From: Rhytidiadelphus loreus | Taxonomy: Eukaryota; Streptophyta; Bryopsida; Hypnales; Hylocomiaceae | Assembly: GCA_947034895.1 (NCBI GenBank) | Contig: OX344762.1 | Location: 2,544,501 to 2,608,500, forward strand | Length of the DNA: 64,000 nt | Reading direction: 5' to 3' | Shown here: one piece after another, positions 1 to 13,500 of the stretch | How the letters are laid out: each line of letters starts with the position of its first letter | Numbering within the stretch: position 1 is the stretch's first letter | The notes under the pieces: generated by a model | What the model was told of the DNA's origin: nothing | Databases searched by the model: none | Seen by the model: only the letters and a program-made list of their open reading frames with translations | Position numbers and translations under genes: made by a program

Positions 1-430
1 GCCCTAAATGGCCTTAGAATCTTTTCCCAAATCAAATATTTGATTTTCCCAAAGATATTTTGAAAACCTACCTAATTAACCAAGATATTTTGTGTTTTAA
101 TCTAGGGTTAGTTCTAAATTGGCTTTCTTTAGTCCAAAAGATGGCTTCTTACGCAAGAGAAGTATCTTGGGCAAATCCAATCTTCGATTTTACAAGAGAT
201 ACTTGCAAAATCAACCCAGATTAATCAAAAATTACCTTTTAAAAGTCAAACTAAGGGCTGACCCTCTCTATCTTTTGAGGGACAACTCGAAACTGAAAAC
301 AAACTGCGCCATCGCGTTCAGAAGACCCCAATTAGCCTAAGGGACCCCTTACCCCTACCTCTCCAGCCGTTTTAAAGCGCAAATTTGAATCACGGTAACT
401 CAGAACAAAAGTTAAAAAGCTAACTTTTGG
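1..430 (+). repeat. Dispersed repeat, copy A (partner at 45.5-45.9 kb)
   Basis: From about position 64 to 420 this stretch aligns base for base, with scattered substitutions and small gaps, to about 45,544-45,897 in the same orientation. Shared anchors include AAAGTCAAACTAAGGGCT and GAAGACCCCAATTAGCCT, at an offset of about 45,480. The short reading frame over it is not coding. It is probably part of a retrotransposon LTR or untranslated region, but no LTR pair or tRNA-primer site can be paired here. Confidence 0.7.
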
Positions 431-2186
431 AGTTTGCGTCTTTTGATGAAACTATCAGTCCTGGGTGGTTTAGAATATTCGTGGGAGTAAGAATTGACCC
501 TTGAAACGCTCCATTCGGACACCGCTAGCTCCTGGTTCGCCGGTCAACCCGTCGCCAAGTTGTAAATTCTTGTAAAATTTGCTGTCGGTCCTAATTCTGG
601 TAGTTGGGAATGTCGGAATGTCTTCAAACTTGACAGGGCTTTTTATTGGCACACAAAACACTATCCTAATTTTTAGTGAGATTTTACCGCAACATTGGTA
701 ATTTCTAGGAATTTACGAATGCAGTTTTAAGCGGTTGACTTCCCATGGAGTCATCGTGGAGTTTTGTAAAATCCCGAAACTTTTGGGCAATCTTCTACAA
801 GATGTCCATCAACTAAGGGCAAAACCAAATCTCCAATAAGAATGCTATTTTTAGCAATTCTTTAATAATTTCCACCCCGGGGGAGAAATTATTCTTGATA
901 CCGGGGGAATCTTGGATGATCGGGCTTCTATTTGACCTCCTGGCATGCTTTGACTTAGAAAAGCACCTCTCTGTATGTTCCAATCATCATTTCCTCCATC
1001 TTGATCTGGGAATGACTGTATTTCTCAAAATTACCTGCAAACAATAAATCTAACTCTTTCGAGTTTGATTTGGACTAACTCGGACTAGACTTTAACTTTT
1101 AACCAGTTTGTTACATATATACTTATAGCTGTTGTATTACATGAACAAGACTCTAGGACTGGTTAACTCTCAAATTCTCACATCGCTCGGAATTACTAAC
1201 TTAACTACTTATTTCTACTAATAAGACCTAAAATTAGTGAAAATGTAACGTCTTACGTGTTTCACGCATTTAAGGCCATGACACACCTCTTTGGTAGGGA
1301 CTTCTACCAAAACCCACAATAATTGTATTTTTATATGTTTTTTCCTATTTTCCACTTAAAAATTAACTAAAAATCGCGAAAAATAAGTTCAGAGTTCCAA
1401 GTGCCAACTTGAGGGCTCACAGAGTATAATGTCACACCCTCAAGCCTGCTTGAGGGCTCTTAGTTATATCATAATCATGTCCTCCTTTGATAAGCCGCCA
1501 CAATGACGTGCACAATATTGACTACATATTTCATTAGTGAATTCAGTGACTACTGTGATAATATAATGTGCTATCCTTCTCTTCATGGTGATTATGTCGA
1601 TTGGATATTTCGGCCACATATGCTAAGAGGTCCATATGTGGCGCTTGTCCAAGAAGGCAGTAGTTATTGACCTTTCTACTTTGCATTCGTACTGATTTTT
1701 CATTGCCATCAACAATGTACAATCCGAGTACATTATAGGTGCTGCGCTCATTTGGGTTCTGTGCCATTTATGTTTGAAATCTCAATACATTTCCCCCCTT
1801 GTCCAATTATCTCAAAATAATTTTGGTAGGTGTACATCGCAATCAAATGATAGTTAATATTTATGTTCACTTAAACGGCTAGCATTTTATGACGTACCAA
1901 GCCACTAGAAGTCATAAGTGGCCTTCAGTTTGTCCGATTCAAGTTATGCTAACTGGGGGCACATTTCTCCTATTTGACACTTGTTTTGCAATTTAGTTTT
2001 TCCTGCTGCATCGTTATCATTTTCTATAGATAAGTGTTTATTTGTTTAGAGATCGAAGACTTCAAACGGTCCTATTTATATATCACCCTGGTGTTTTTTT
2101 AGAGTATTCTTGTAATTGTCTTGTTCACATTCTTCTTCATATTCAACCTGGATGACACAGTCGTCCAACTTATTTGCACACTTAGG
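431..2186. other. Intergenic, no gene recognised
   Basis: No coding frame with family resemblance is visible on either strand. The part at 860-920 contains two C/G runs (CCACCCCGGGGGAG and ACCGGGGGAATC) that look like retrotransposon-edge sequence, but no repeat partner in this window supports that. Confidence 0.5.
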
Positions 2187-5100
2187 ATGGAGGACATTTC
2201 AAATGCGGTTGTCGTGACTGCTGAGGGTGCTGGAGTTCCAATTATATTCCCCGTCCATGATGATGGCATGGCTGTTGTTCTGGCTTCTCAATAAGGTCTT
2301 AGGTTTCAATTGAGGGAAGACTCAATCTACATTGACGAAGAAGTTTTTGAACCGGAATTGGGGATCCTTGTTCATACTATAGGTCAACTTTCTATTTTGC
2401 AAGATGGCACTAGTGCGTGGCGTCAAAAGCCCGGAAAGTATAGAGCTTACGGAGTTCATACTCTCCTAGTTCCGGCTGATAAAGTGATTGGTACACCACG
2501 TCAGTCGTCTATGTCGTCATACCAAACACCTCCCTTGATTCCTGTGAAGGTTGAATTCCAGGGGGACTGTGTAACCATTCTTAGTTCAGACTCTGACCGA
2601 AATTCTCTTGAGCGTAGGTGGAATTCAGAGACTCCATCCTCGGTGTCTACTTTGCCTTCCCTAAGTAGCCTTCCAACATCTGTGGTGGAGAGTTCTGTTG
2701 CTACCGGTACATCAGTAATCCATTGTTTGCATCAATTACAGGCACAGAAGGGATGTCGGAATATACTTTCTAAAATTGATTATGAGTCAATTTCCATTGA
2801 GAGTGTTCGTACGTTGCCTCCGAGTTTCAACGAAAATATTATCTTTGAGTTGCCTCCTCTAGAGACTAACCGCCCTCCATCTCATGCTCATCAGATGGTG
2901 GGCATGGATAAGCGATACGATGGCCACGTCTGGACCAAAATAATGACGACAAATATTAGTAATCGTATGGGCTTGACATTCCGCACATCAATTTGTGTGG
3001 GACATTTTAGATGCATGAATGCGAGTTGTGATTTCCTCAGTCGCGGTAATCGAAATGGTGTTGTGAATGAGTTGGAATGGGAAGGTATGTCTTCCTCTGC
3101 GGTCAATGTTAGAGACCTGCATCCACTAGGGTCATTTCTTGTTTGCAAAATATGCAAACAGCCTCCTTCGTGTATTGCCATGTGTGCTGTGAAAGCTTAC
3201 TATGTCCTCGGAAAGCTAAGAATGACTCGGGCATTTGTACACCTTGGAGTTCACGAACACCCAGTTAAGGATGGTGAACTCCGAGACTTGCAGGATAGAA
3301 CTTGCGTCCTAATTGGTGAACAGATGGAGAGAACCCCGACCGCAATAAATTCTTCTATTGTGCTTGAGGCTACAAAAGAACTATTGGGCGATCTGCTACT
3401 CAGCCAAGATGGGGTGCATCCAAAGCAGCTTGACTTCGTTGACCTAGTTCCCGTTCTGGACAAATGCAAGTACTTTAGCTCTCCGAGTATTCGGAACAAG
3501 GTCACATCGTTCAAATGTTTGAGGAGATTTGGTGTCATTGATAGCATTACAAAGTTGAGGGGTTCCAGCACGTGGGCATTCATCCAGGAGAGCAAATTTC
3601 CAGGTCAAGGAACAAAGTTAGATAAAGTTTTTCTTTTCAAAATGTCTAAAGTCGATCCTGGAAGTGGAGTGGACTTAGTGAAGCGTATGCAAGATGATGG
3701 AGATCTTCGAGATTCATGGATGATGTTCGATCATGTGAAAAGGATAAAAGAGTGGACCACAGTGTCATGCCACATATATGATTCTATATACTGCCGCGTT
3801 ATGACAATCACGATTTGTGACATGCAATCCGAGGACACGTCAGCCCAAATTTTGTTCTGGAAGAATTTGAACTCGATTCTAGAACGACATGGTGTGGTCA
3901 ACACCCAGTTCAAGGGATTCATGGCTGATAGTGCGCAAACAAATTGGAATGCTGTGAGGACCATCTACGGATCGGAAGATAGTAGCGAGGCAATGGAAAA
4001 CTATGAAAGAACTTGCCTCTTTCATTGGATACAATCGATGGAAAAGCATACGAAGGCTGACATCCGAGGAGACTTGCAAGATCAGCATCGACTGCTATGT
4101 AAGCAATACAAAAACACCACTTCTCCAGATGAATCTGAATCGAGATACCTTGCCATTAGAGCGTGGTGGTTGTCCTCAGGTGCCACTTGCGAAGAAGGAA
4201 AACGTCGATTAGACCTATGACTGGCATTTTGGCATTTTCGTTATCGCCAATGGGGCGGCTTTTTGCAACTCGTAAGTTTTCATGTCTTATCACATTCATT
4301 TGAAATATTTCTTCAATCTTGGCCGGATATTAGCTTCTTCATCTTAAAGTACCCAATGTTTTATTTCTTCGCTACTTATAGAAATTCTGTGGTATTATTC
4401 ATTGTCAATGTACTTCGACTGTTTAGTAATGAACACTGTATGCATGCATTCATACTTCAGAAATGCGTAGCCAATACCGCAAGGGCCTTACACTAGAAAC
4501 TCATTATGGACTTCTGAGACTTCATGTTCTGACAATGTCTTTGAAGTGGTGGCCAATAGTTTGCATCTCTATTTCTGTCCGTCAAGTGTTGATTCTCTAT
4601 CATTGTTAATGTTTTGAGGATAATTTTTGTTCCAACATCTCATGTCATTTTTTGATACACAATTATTCAGGATCTAAATGAAATCAAGCTTGCGGAGATG
4701 CCGTCTTGCAACCTTGCGGAGACTGTACACAACAAATGGCTGCAGCAATCCGGAAATCGAAGAACCGATTTGTACATTACCACTGTTGATAATTTCGTTT
4801 GAGCTTTCATGCAGATGGTGAGGTATTATCAATATCTAAAGGATAATCAACTTGGAACGGGTCCAAGGAAGGAAGAACTAATGCAGTAATGCTCCGTGTT
4901 GCACAAAGGTCAGCAGAACAAACTGGGAATCCTAAGGCCTTGGCGGAAGCTATTTCAAGCATTCCTGAAGTTGAGGAGTTCGTGAATAGGGAGCCTCAAC
5001 TTGAGGGTGAGGAAGTCTTTGGGTCTCACAAGCGCAAGGCAGAAATGCCACTAGGATGCGAGCAGGATTCTCATAGGCCGGATAAAATAAATTTTTCGCA

Positions 5101-6142
5101 TCCTCGCATTCAGACTAGATCCTCAAGAGCATCAACAAGTGCAGCTCCTCTGAATCCCATTAGGGAAGACAATTCTCCAAGCGTGGGTGTGGAAATGCAG
5201 CATGTCATGGGAAATGATCAAAATTTAGAACCAGAATGTACTCACCGGTCTACTCACGTGTCATGTATCCAGGAGAGCATGTGTGACGAAACCCAATGGC
5301 ATATTGCTAGATTACCCAAAACGTCCACAAAGGCATGCTTTGCCGACCAAGCAATTATAAGGAAGAAGTATACTGCCCAAATAGTCCAGAACAATCAACC
5401 TACAACAGTGCCAACATATACAGGTATGATGGTGAATTACAGAAAAAATTGTAATGATCATATGCAATTCTTTTTTTGTAACGATGACATTGAACGTTGC
5501 GTGAAGGGATATTGACGGAAGTGGATGTTATCTGTACCACCTGTTCCGTCTATTTGGCCCGTTCTAATGGGTACAAAACTATCAAAAGCTGAGATTTTAT
5601 CGCTTGAGGCGGCCAGTTTCCAACTTCCACAACAGCAAGTTATTTCACCACGTAGACTTTTTGGTGGAGAAGGAGGAATCGAATCGGTACATGCCTATGT
5701 TGTTCCACCTGATTCAGATGTGTATCCAAAAACTCGAGCTGGGAAGGTTATTAGACAAAACCCAAAGGCTCCAACCGTTAAGCATCAGAACAACTATGCT
5801 TCGTCGTTGACTTTAAATGCACGCATAAAAAGGGTAACCATGGTCCCCCATCCAAGATTCGGTTGCATAATTTCCCTCATATTCGGTGTGCAGCCTCGAA
5901 CAGAGAAGTATATGCTCACCATTTCGTCATTTCCCGATTGTACCTGCCCTAATTTCAAGGAGATGAAATTGAAGTGCTTGGGGAAGCGTGGAACCTGGGC
6001 AAATTGCAAACATCTGTACTTTGTGTTTACAGTCATCTGCAATCTACAGTGTGACTCTGATGCCTTTATTCATGCTGCAAGCTTCAGTTTTATTGAAGTG
6101 AAGGCGGTTCTTCTCAATGGAATACTAAGTTATATTCAGTGA
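2187..6142 (+). pseudogene. Decayed DDE/SWIM-zinc-finger transposase (MULE-like)
   Basis: Two exons are visible. Exon 1 runs from the ATG at 2187 to 4271, followed by a GTAAGT donor; a 399-bp intron ends at ATTATTCAG and exon 2 starts at 4671, in phase 0. A Cys/His cluster at about 2994-3262 (CVGHFRC, then HLGVHEHP) resembles the WRKY/GCM-type fingers of Mutator-like transposases. FDHVKRIKEW and ADSAQTNW (3924-3947) look like a DDE catalytic core. A SWIM finger (CTCP...CKH) spans 5939-6013. The gene is dead: in-frame TAA at 2292, TGA at 4218, 4800 and 5513, and a frameshift near 4887. The start was chosen because the relative at 63,136 begins the same way and both share the motif FPV then SIYI. 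Superfamily placement is inferred; terminal inverted repeats were not found. The normal product would be a nuclear transposase. Confidence 0.75.
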
Positions 6143-6510
6143 AGGTTTAGTTGTTGTTTTCTAAATAGGAATACTCTTTGTGTTTACCATACTCTTGAAT
6201 GAATATGTGGTGAGACTACAAGGGCCACTACTTGCATATCATTAGCCTCGCTATATTTCCAATTGAATGTGCCGTCCTTTTAGACCCTAAGTGCATTTTG
6301 TTTCTATGTATGTAATCAAGTGACTTGACCCTCTTGTCCATTCTATTTCTGTCCTTGCTTGCTTCCACCGAAGTTGCGAAACCTAAATACTCAAAATAAG
6401 TGTTTGTCTACACAACAAATGGGAATTCTAGCAATGAATTTTCAAACAACAGTGTGACTGACCTCTATACACATCCAAATTTCAAGTGTAATATGTGTAA
6501 TTGTATATAA

Positions 6511-6780
6511 GTTCTAATGTTATAAGGATGTTTAAAAAAACCCTTCCATCCACTACAGTGATAGGAAATTCTATTAGCATAGTCGTTAGCCTATTAGAAG
6601 TTTTTATTTCTGAAAAGTACCTGATGTTGTTTATATACTTATTAAGTTCTAATGTTATAAGGATGTTTAAAAAAACCCTTCCATCCACTACAGTGATAGG
6701 AAATTCTATTAGCATAGTCGTTAGCCTATTAGAAGTTTTTATTTCTGAAAAGTACCTGATGTTGTTTATATACTTATTTT
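6511..6780 (+). repeat. 135-bp tandem duplication, two near-identical copies
   Basis: GTTCTAATGTTATAAGGATG begins at 6511 and again at 6646. The two 135-bp units are identical by eye until the last few bases. The short frames on both strands over this block exist only because 135 is a multiple of three. Confidence 0.9.
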
Positions 6781-6939
6781 TATATTCACACTAGCACCCT
6801 TCTTGTATACCCTCACCCAACACCCAAAAACTCCCTTTCCAATCATTACACCCCCCTATACATGAACCATGGATTTTTTCATCTACCTATCCAAAAGTTT
6901 CACCTACTATCTTCTACTGTTTAGTCTGTTTTCATTCAC

Positions 6940-7335
6940 TATGACCGACCTCGAGCTAAACCACCTAAACCGCCCTCCTTGCTCAGTTCGATTGGATGGA
7001 CAACCCCTCCCCCCTTTGCCCACCTCGATGAGCTGGGGAGCCCCCCATATCCAACTCAACAGACTTAGCAGCCCCTTTCCCTTTGCCAACTCGACGAGCT
7101 ATGCAACCCTCCCTCATGTTGTACCCGCCCCCCCGTCCAAGTCAGTGGGCTGGGCCCCCGATCTTGTCCGTCTAGATGGACTTAATCCCCCACCCTAAAC
7201 CGCTGCTACCCACCCTCGCTACCCAGTTTGATTGGGGGCCCTACCTGCCCCCCTGCCCAACTCAAGGGGTTGGGCAACCCCTACACAGCTGACCGAGTCA
7301 GTCCCCCCTCTATGTCCACCTTCTTTTTTTTTCGG
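6940..7335. repeat. C-rich degenerate tandem repeat
   Basis: Variants of ACTCGATGAGCTGGG followed by a C-rich run recur about every 50-60 bases, embedded in otherwise AT-rich DNA. The units are too diverged to give a fixed period. No coding role is evident. Confidence 0.5.
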
Positions 7336-8470
7336 TTCGAAATATAGAAATTCCAATAGAAGTGAATCCTCGGCCACATGTATATATCTTATTATAGTTC
7401 AAGGCCTTCGGATGCTATCACTTCGAAGGTTCTACTACGTGGTGTCATTGCGTTGTGCCCTTTCAAGAGGGTAATCCTAATTTTGCCTACTTTATTGTTG
7501 AATGGCACGTGTTGTGTAGTTTGCCCATTACAGTCGGATAAGGCAATCTCACGGGAACTTATAGGTATGGGCCACTTGTCGCCATAGTGCGGCATTTGAA
7601 GAAGATGAAGTTCTCTTAGTCGCCCTTTCCCTAAAATCCAAAGCTTCTAGTTGTGATAAGGTCTGTGTTGTAGAGCTCATGTCGTGCTCATTAGATAGCA
7701 AGGATAGTGTTGCAACGACTGAAGTAGTCTGAGGTGATTTTATAGTCTAGTAGTTAGAATGTATGTAGTTGACAGAGAAATTACAGATTTCTGTTTTTTT
7801 CATATTTGAGGGCGCGTTATTCATTTGAAGTGTTCAGTCTTCTTGTTTATGAAAGATTATTACTAGTGATCTTTACTTGAATCATTATCCAACACGCTTG
7901 TCATCTTTGTAACATTCATCATGCATTTTCTTCAGCCAGATTACATACTCCTCCATGAACACATTAGACTTCATGACTTGCTTGCCTTTCCAACCACAAG
8001 AAGAGTCCCTTCTGAAATGGTATCGGAGTGGGCATGCAACTCATGAGCCTAATGGTATTGACAATTGAGTACGTTGTCTGCTGAAGGAGATGCATGATGA
8101 ATGTCTGGCAGATGGTGAGCTAGTTGGAATGTAATGATAATAAGAGGAAAGTTGATGCTCTAATGGTGAACTAAACATCGACCATGAAACAACGGCCTAA
8201 AGACTTTTAGAATCAAGAATGGTGATGGAGCAGCACTCAATTGTATAGTGATGCTCCAAGTGCTAATCCTACCGTGAAGGCATAAGCGAACAACAGCGAG
8301 TAGGTCTACTAGATTCGTACAAGGCGATCTTTGAATAGTTCACAGAAAAAGTAAGAGGTACCGTAGGATAACTGCAGTGAATGAAATTCAAAGAGTGAAG
8401 CAATAATGTTTAGCACCTTCCCTATAGGAAGCCCTAAATCATATTGTGTTGGTGCACTTCACCCAAAACT
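7336..8470. other. Intergenic, no gene recognised
   Basis: No frame longer than about 80 codons and no family motif. TGGTATCGGAGTGGG at 8018 resembles the primer site complementary to initiator tRNA-Met found next to retrotransposon LTRs (usually TGGTATCAGAGC), but no LTR pair could be located around it. Confidence 0.4.
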
Positions 8471-8575
8471 GCTTGTCTTAGTCTCTTGTGTTGATGCAAT
8501 TCAATTTTATTCGCTTGTCCCAATCTCTTGTGTTCATGCAGTTCAATTCCGTTCGCTTGTCCCAGTCCATTACCG
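8471..8575 (+). repeat. 42-bp tandem repeat, about 2.3 copies
   Basis: GCTTGTC followed by CTCTTGTGTT begins at 8471 and 8513, with a truncated third unit at 8555, giving an exact 42-bp step. It lies just left of the hAT-like insertion. Confidence 0.8.
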
Positions 8576-8637
8576 CCACGCGAGCATGATTTTGTAAAAG
8601 TAGCCCCATGCAGATTCAAGCCAAATTTGAAGCCCCA

Positions 8638-8645
8638 GTCCAGAG
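8638..8645. repeat. Target-site duplication, left (GTCCAGAG)
   Basis: Exact 8-bp match to 19,545-19,552. An 8-bp duplication is the hallmark of hAT insertions. Confidence 0.8.
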
Positions 8646-9560
8646 CAGGGTTGTTCGCTGCGACAGCGCGACAGACAGACGTCGCGCGACGTCTAATAGA
8701 GCTCGCGCGACGTCACGAAAAGTCAAATTTACCTTTGACTTTATATAAAATTACCCCCCTCCAGCTGGATGCTATGTGGCATCTACATGGCAAACTCAAG
8801 GGGCGCATACGGGTACTAGGCGACTGCATGTAGGGGCAACTGGAGGTAGGAGCGACTGGAGGTAGGGGCGACTGGAGGTAGGGGCGAGTGGAGGTAGGGG
8901 CGACCTCTTGTAGGAGTGATTTGTAGTGCAATTCAAAACTGCCACTTCTGCTGCAGTCATCCAAGAAAATAGAAAAAATATTTTTTGGAGAATCTAACCG
9001 TAAGATTTTGTACTTAACTTGTCTAAGATCATGTGGTAAAAATTTCATAAAGTTTGGCCATATAGATTGGAAGATATTAGCATTCAAAGTTGGAAAAAAA
9101 AATTGAACTTTGGCTTGCAATTTCAGATGACTTTGACCACCATTTGTGGAAAAAAATTGCACTATAAACTCTAAATTTAAAAAAATTATGTTGAAAAATT
9201 GAATTGAAAGTTTAAGCAAAAAATTTCAATATAAACACACTTGATTTTCATTCTTTAAGAAATTGTTGAACAGAAGTTGGTCTATGATTGAATGAAAAAC
9301 TAAATTGTTAATAGCTCTAAGTTGGAATTGAAACACAATAAGCACAATGGTGAGATTGTTCTAGTAGACAAACTTAACTATATTAAACAATTTTCAAAAA
9401 AGTTGTATAAATTGCATTCAAAAATATATCATATAAGATGTTTTTTCAAAAAATTGTTTAGATTGTCTAAAAGACAAGATTGTCCATAATTTTTTCATTG
9501 CTAGTCCAAATGGAATGAATCAAAGCTTCACATGTAGACAAAAATATAATATTTGAGGGA
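8646..9560 (+). repeat. Left inverted arm of hAT-like element
   Basis: Pairs in inverted order with about 18,450-19,544. GC-rich tip with repeated GACGTC (8690-8715), then a 16-bp minisatellite, then AT-rich sequence. Arms are clearly homologous but heavily diverged, so the inner limit is approximate. Confidence 0.65.
8833..8910 (-). repeat. 16-bp minisatellite in left arm
   Basis: ACTGGAGGTAGG recurs at 8839, 8855 and 8871 with a 16-bp step and a further diverged unit. Read on the minus strand the core is AGTCGCCCC, the same core as the right-arm minisatellite in mirror orientation. Confidence 0.8.
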
Positions 9561-10514
9561 AAAAAATTTAATATTAATTGACTTATTGTAATTTTTTTGT
9601 TGCTTGCTAACCTCTATTTTCAGCTTAGGGTGGCATAAATTTTGCTTTTGGACACCAATTGAAGAAAAATTTATATTCTTACAAAGATGATGTACTCTTC
9701 TATCCTCCAAAAAAGTTCAAAAAATGAAAATGAAAATTGAGACTATATGCACCTACTTGAACTCTTTAAAGTCCTTCAAAAGGACTCAAGTTGGTCCTTT
9801 AGGGGTTAAAACTCAACTTTATTTTTGTACACATTTACACACATTAGTTTAGAAGCAAATAAATTAAAGTACATTGTTTCGAAAAAATTACAAAATACTT
9901 GCACAAAAGAATTCAAATTCAAGATTCAATACATAGACCTTGGCACCTAGCATTTTGAATATTTAATATTTTTTCTAAATGGCACATTATATAAAAAGTG
10001 GTTAATATATTTACTTTCCTTTTCAAAATTTAGAAGCATGAAATGTGACCTATGTTTTTATTTGTACTAACATAATAACAACATACCCTATTACAAAACA
10101 TCAATGCAATAAACAACTTCAGGGGCTTTATCAACCATGAGTAACTTTACCACCTATCTACATATTAGATGCTTCTTTGAATCAGGTTCAATGACTACAC
10201 CCAACTTCCTCACAAAGTACCTCATTACTAATGTGTTTTCAAATATTCCATTGTCATATTTGAGTAGTTGTGTGGATGAGTGTCTCTATAGTAGCACTTG
10301 CGGCCTTACTATAGGTAACTAAAATCAAAAGAGTCCATTTATTAATGACCACATCGTCAAATATTTGTTTCTACTAAGGTATTTGTTTCTACTAAGGTTT
10401 CTACTAAGGATCTCTCATTAAAAAGCGTATAATCTTTGTCCTCACTTGTTGTTGACCAACTTTGAATTAGAAGCACATGTCATTATGTCACCATATGCTT
10501 AGTGATGTCAATTT

Positions 10515-13500
10515 CAGTTGCCCCTAGAAACCCTCAAACGGCCCAAATTTGCCAATTTTTGGACAAAAGGAGGGCCATCCTTTCCACCTCCACCCACAAT
10601 CGCCCCTTACCCGAAGTCGCCCTTAAGCACTCGCCTTGACCCGCGTTCTCCTCCATGAGAGGTCGCCCAAGACCCGAAGTCACCCCTAAAACCCCCGAAA
10701 TGGCCCAAATTTGCCAATTTTTGGACAAAAGGAGGGCCATTCTTTCCACCTCCACCCGCACTCGCCCCTTACCCGAGGTCGCCCTTAAGCACTCGCCTTG
10801 ACCCTCGTTGTCCTCCATGAGAGGTCGCCCAAGACCCGAAGTTGCCCCTAAAAAACCCCAAATGGCCCAAATTTGCCAATTTTTGGACAAAAGGAGGGCC
10901 ATTCTTTCCACCTCCACCCGCACTCGCCCCTTACCCGAGGTCGCCCTTAAGCACTCGCCCTAACCCTCGTTGTCCTCCATGAGAGGTCGCCCAAGACCCG
11001 AAGTTGCCCCTAAAAAACCCCAAATGGCCCAAATTTGCCAATTTTTGGACAAAAGGAGGGCCATTCTTTCCACCTCCACCCGCACTCGCCCCTTACCCGA
11101 GGTCGCCCTTAAGCACTCGCCTTGACCCACAATCTCCTCCATGAGAGGTCGCCCAAGACCCGAAGTTGCCCCTAAAAAACCCGAAATGGCCCAAATTTGC
11201 CAATTTTTGGACAAAAGGAGGGCCATTCTTTCCACCTCCACCCGCACTCGCTCCTTACCCGAGGTCGCCCTTAAGCACTCGCCCTGACCCTCGTTATCCT
11301 CCATGAGAGGTCGCCCGAGACCCGAAGTTGCCCCTAAAACCCCGAAATGGCCCAAATTTGCCAATTTTTGGACAAAAGGAAGGCCATTCTTTCCACCTCC
11401 ACCCGCACTCGCCCCTTACCCGAGGTCGCCCTTAAGCACTCGCCCTGACCCTCGTTGTGCTCTATGCGAGGTCGCCCAAGACCCGCAGTCACCCCTAAAC
11501 CCCCCAAATGGTCCAAATTTGCCAATTTTTGGACAAAAGGAGGGCCATTCTTTCCACCTCCACCCGCACTCGCCCCTTACCCGAGGTCGCCCTTAAGCAC
11601 TCGCCCTGATCTTGGTTGTCCTCCATGAGAGGTCGCCCAAGACCCGAAGTTGCCCCTAAAAAACCCGAAATGGCCCAAATTTGCCAATTTTTGGACAAAA
11701 GGAGGGCCATTCTTTCCACCTCCACCCGCACTCGCCCCTTACCCGAGGTCGCCCTTAAGCACTCGCCCTGAACCTCGTTCTCCTCCATGAGAGGTCGCAC
11801 AAGACCCGAAGTCACCCCTAAAACCCCCCAAATGGCCCAAATTCGCCAATTTTTGGACAAAAGGAGGGCCATTCTTTCCACCTCCACCTGCACTCGCCCC
11901 TTACCCAAGGTCGCCCTTAAGCACTCGCCCTAACCCTCGTTGTCCTCCATGAGAGGTCGCCCAAGACCCAAAGTCACCTCTAAAACCCCCCAAATGGCCC
12001 AAATTTGCCAATTTTTGGCCAAAAGGAGGGCCATTCTTTCCACCTCCACCCGCACTCGCTCCTTACCCGAGGTCGCCCTTAAGCACTCGCCCTGATCTTG
12101 GTTGTCCTCCATGAGAGGTCGCCCAAGACCCGAAGTTGCCCCTAAAAAACCCCAAATGGCCCAAATTTGCCAATTTTTGGACAAAAGGAAGGCCATTCAT
12201 TCCACCTCCACCCGCACTCGCTCCTTACCCGAGGTCGCCCTTAAGCACACGCCCTGACCCTCGTTCTCCTCCATGAGAGGTCGCCCAAGACCCGAAGTTG
12301 CCCCTAAAACCCCCCAAATGGCCCAAATTTGCCAATTTTTGGACAAAAGGAGGGCCATTCTTTCCACCTCCACCCGCACTCGCCCCTTACCCGAGGTCGC
12401 CCTTAAGCACTCGCCCTGATCTTGGTTGTCCTCCATGAGAGGTCGCCCAAGACCCGAAGTTGCCCCTAAAAAACCCGAAATGGCCCAAATTTGCCAATTT
12501 TTGGACAAAAGGAGGGCCATTCTTTCCACCTCCACCCGCACTCGCTCCTTACCTGAGGTCGCCCTTAAGCACTCGCCCTGACCCTCGTTGTGCTCTATGC
12601 GAGGTCGCCCAAGACCCGAAGTCACCCCTAAACCCCCCAAATGGTCCAAATTTGCCAATTTTTGGACAAAAGGAGGGCCATTCTTTCCACCTCCACCCGC
12701 ACTCGTCCCTTACCCGAGGTCGCCCTTAAGCACTCGCCCTGATCTTGGTTGTCCTCCATGAGAGGTCGCCCAAGACCCGAAGTTGCCCCTAAAAAACCCC
12801 AAATGGCCCAAATTTGCCAATTTTTGGCCAAAAGGAGGGCCATTCTTTCCACCTCCACCCGCACTCGCCCCTTACCCGAGGTCGCCCTTAAGCACTCGCC
12901 TTGACCCGCGTTCTCCTCCATGAGAGGTCGCCCAAGACCCGAAGTCACTCCTAAAACCCCGAAATGGCCCAAATTTGCCAATTTTTGGACAAATGGAGGG
13001 CCATTCTTTCCACCTCCACCCGCACTCGCCCCTTACCCGAGGTCGCCCTTAAGCACTCGCCCTGATCTTGGTTGTCCTCCATGAGAGGTCGCCGAAGACC
13101 CGAAGTTGCCCCTAAAACCCCCCAAATGGCCCAAATTTGCCAATTTTTGGCCAAAAGGAGGGCCATTCTTTCCACCTCCACCCGCACTCGCTCCTTACCC
13201 GAGGTCGCCCTTAAGCACTCGCCTTGACCCCCGTTGTGCTCTATGCGATGTCGCCCAAGACCCGAAGTTGCCCCTAAAAAACCCAAATGGCCCAAATTTG
13301 CCAATTTTTGGACAAAAGGAGGGCCATTCTTTCCACCTCCACCCGCACTCGCCCCTTACCCGAGGTCGCCCTTAAGCACTCGCCCTGATCTTGGTTGTCC
13401 TCCATGAGAGGTCGCCCAAGACCCGAAGTTGCCCCTAAAAAACCCCAAATGGCCCAAATTTGCCAATTTTTGAACAAAAGGAAGGCCATTCATTCCACCT

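Noticed and set aside
7392..7595. 67-codon minus-strand frame in the intergenic region
   Set aside because: No family resemblance and overlapping frames on the other strand of similar length.
8018..8032. Retrotransposon primer-binding site TGGTATCGGAGTGGG
   Set aside because: No flanking LTR pair, polypurine tract or gag/pol frame could be found around it.
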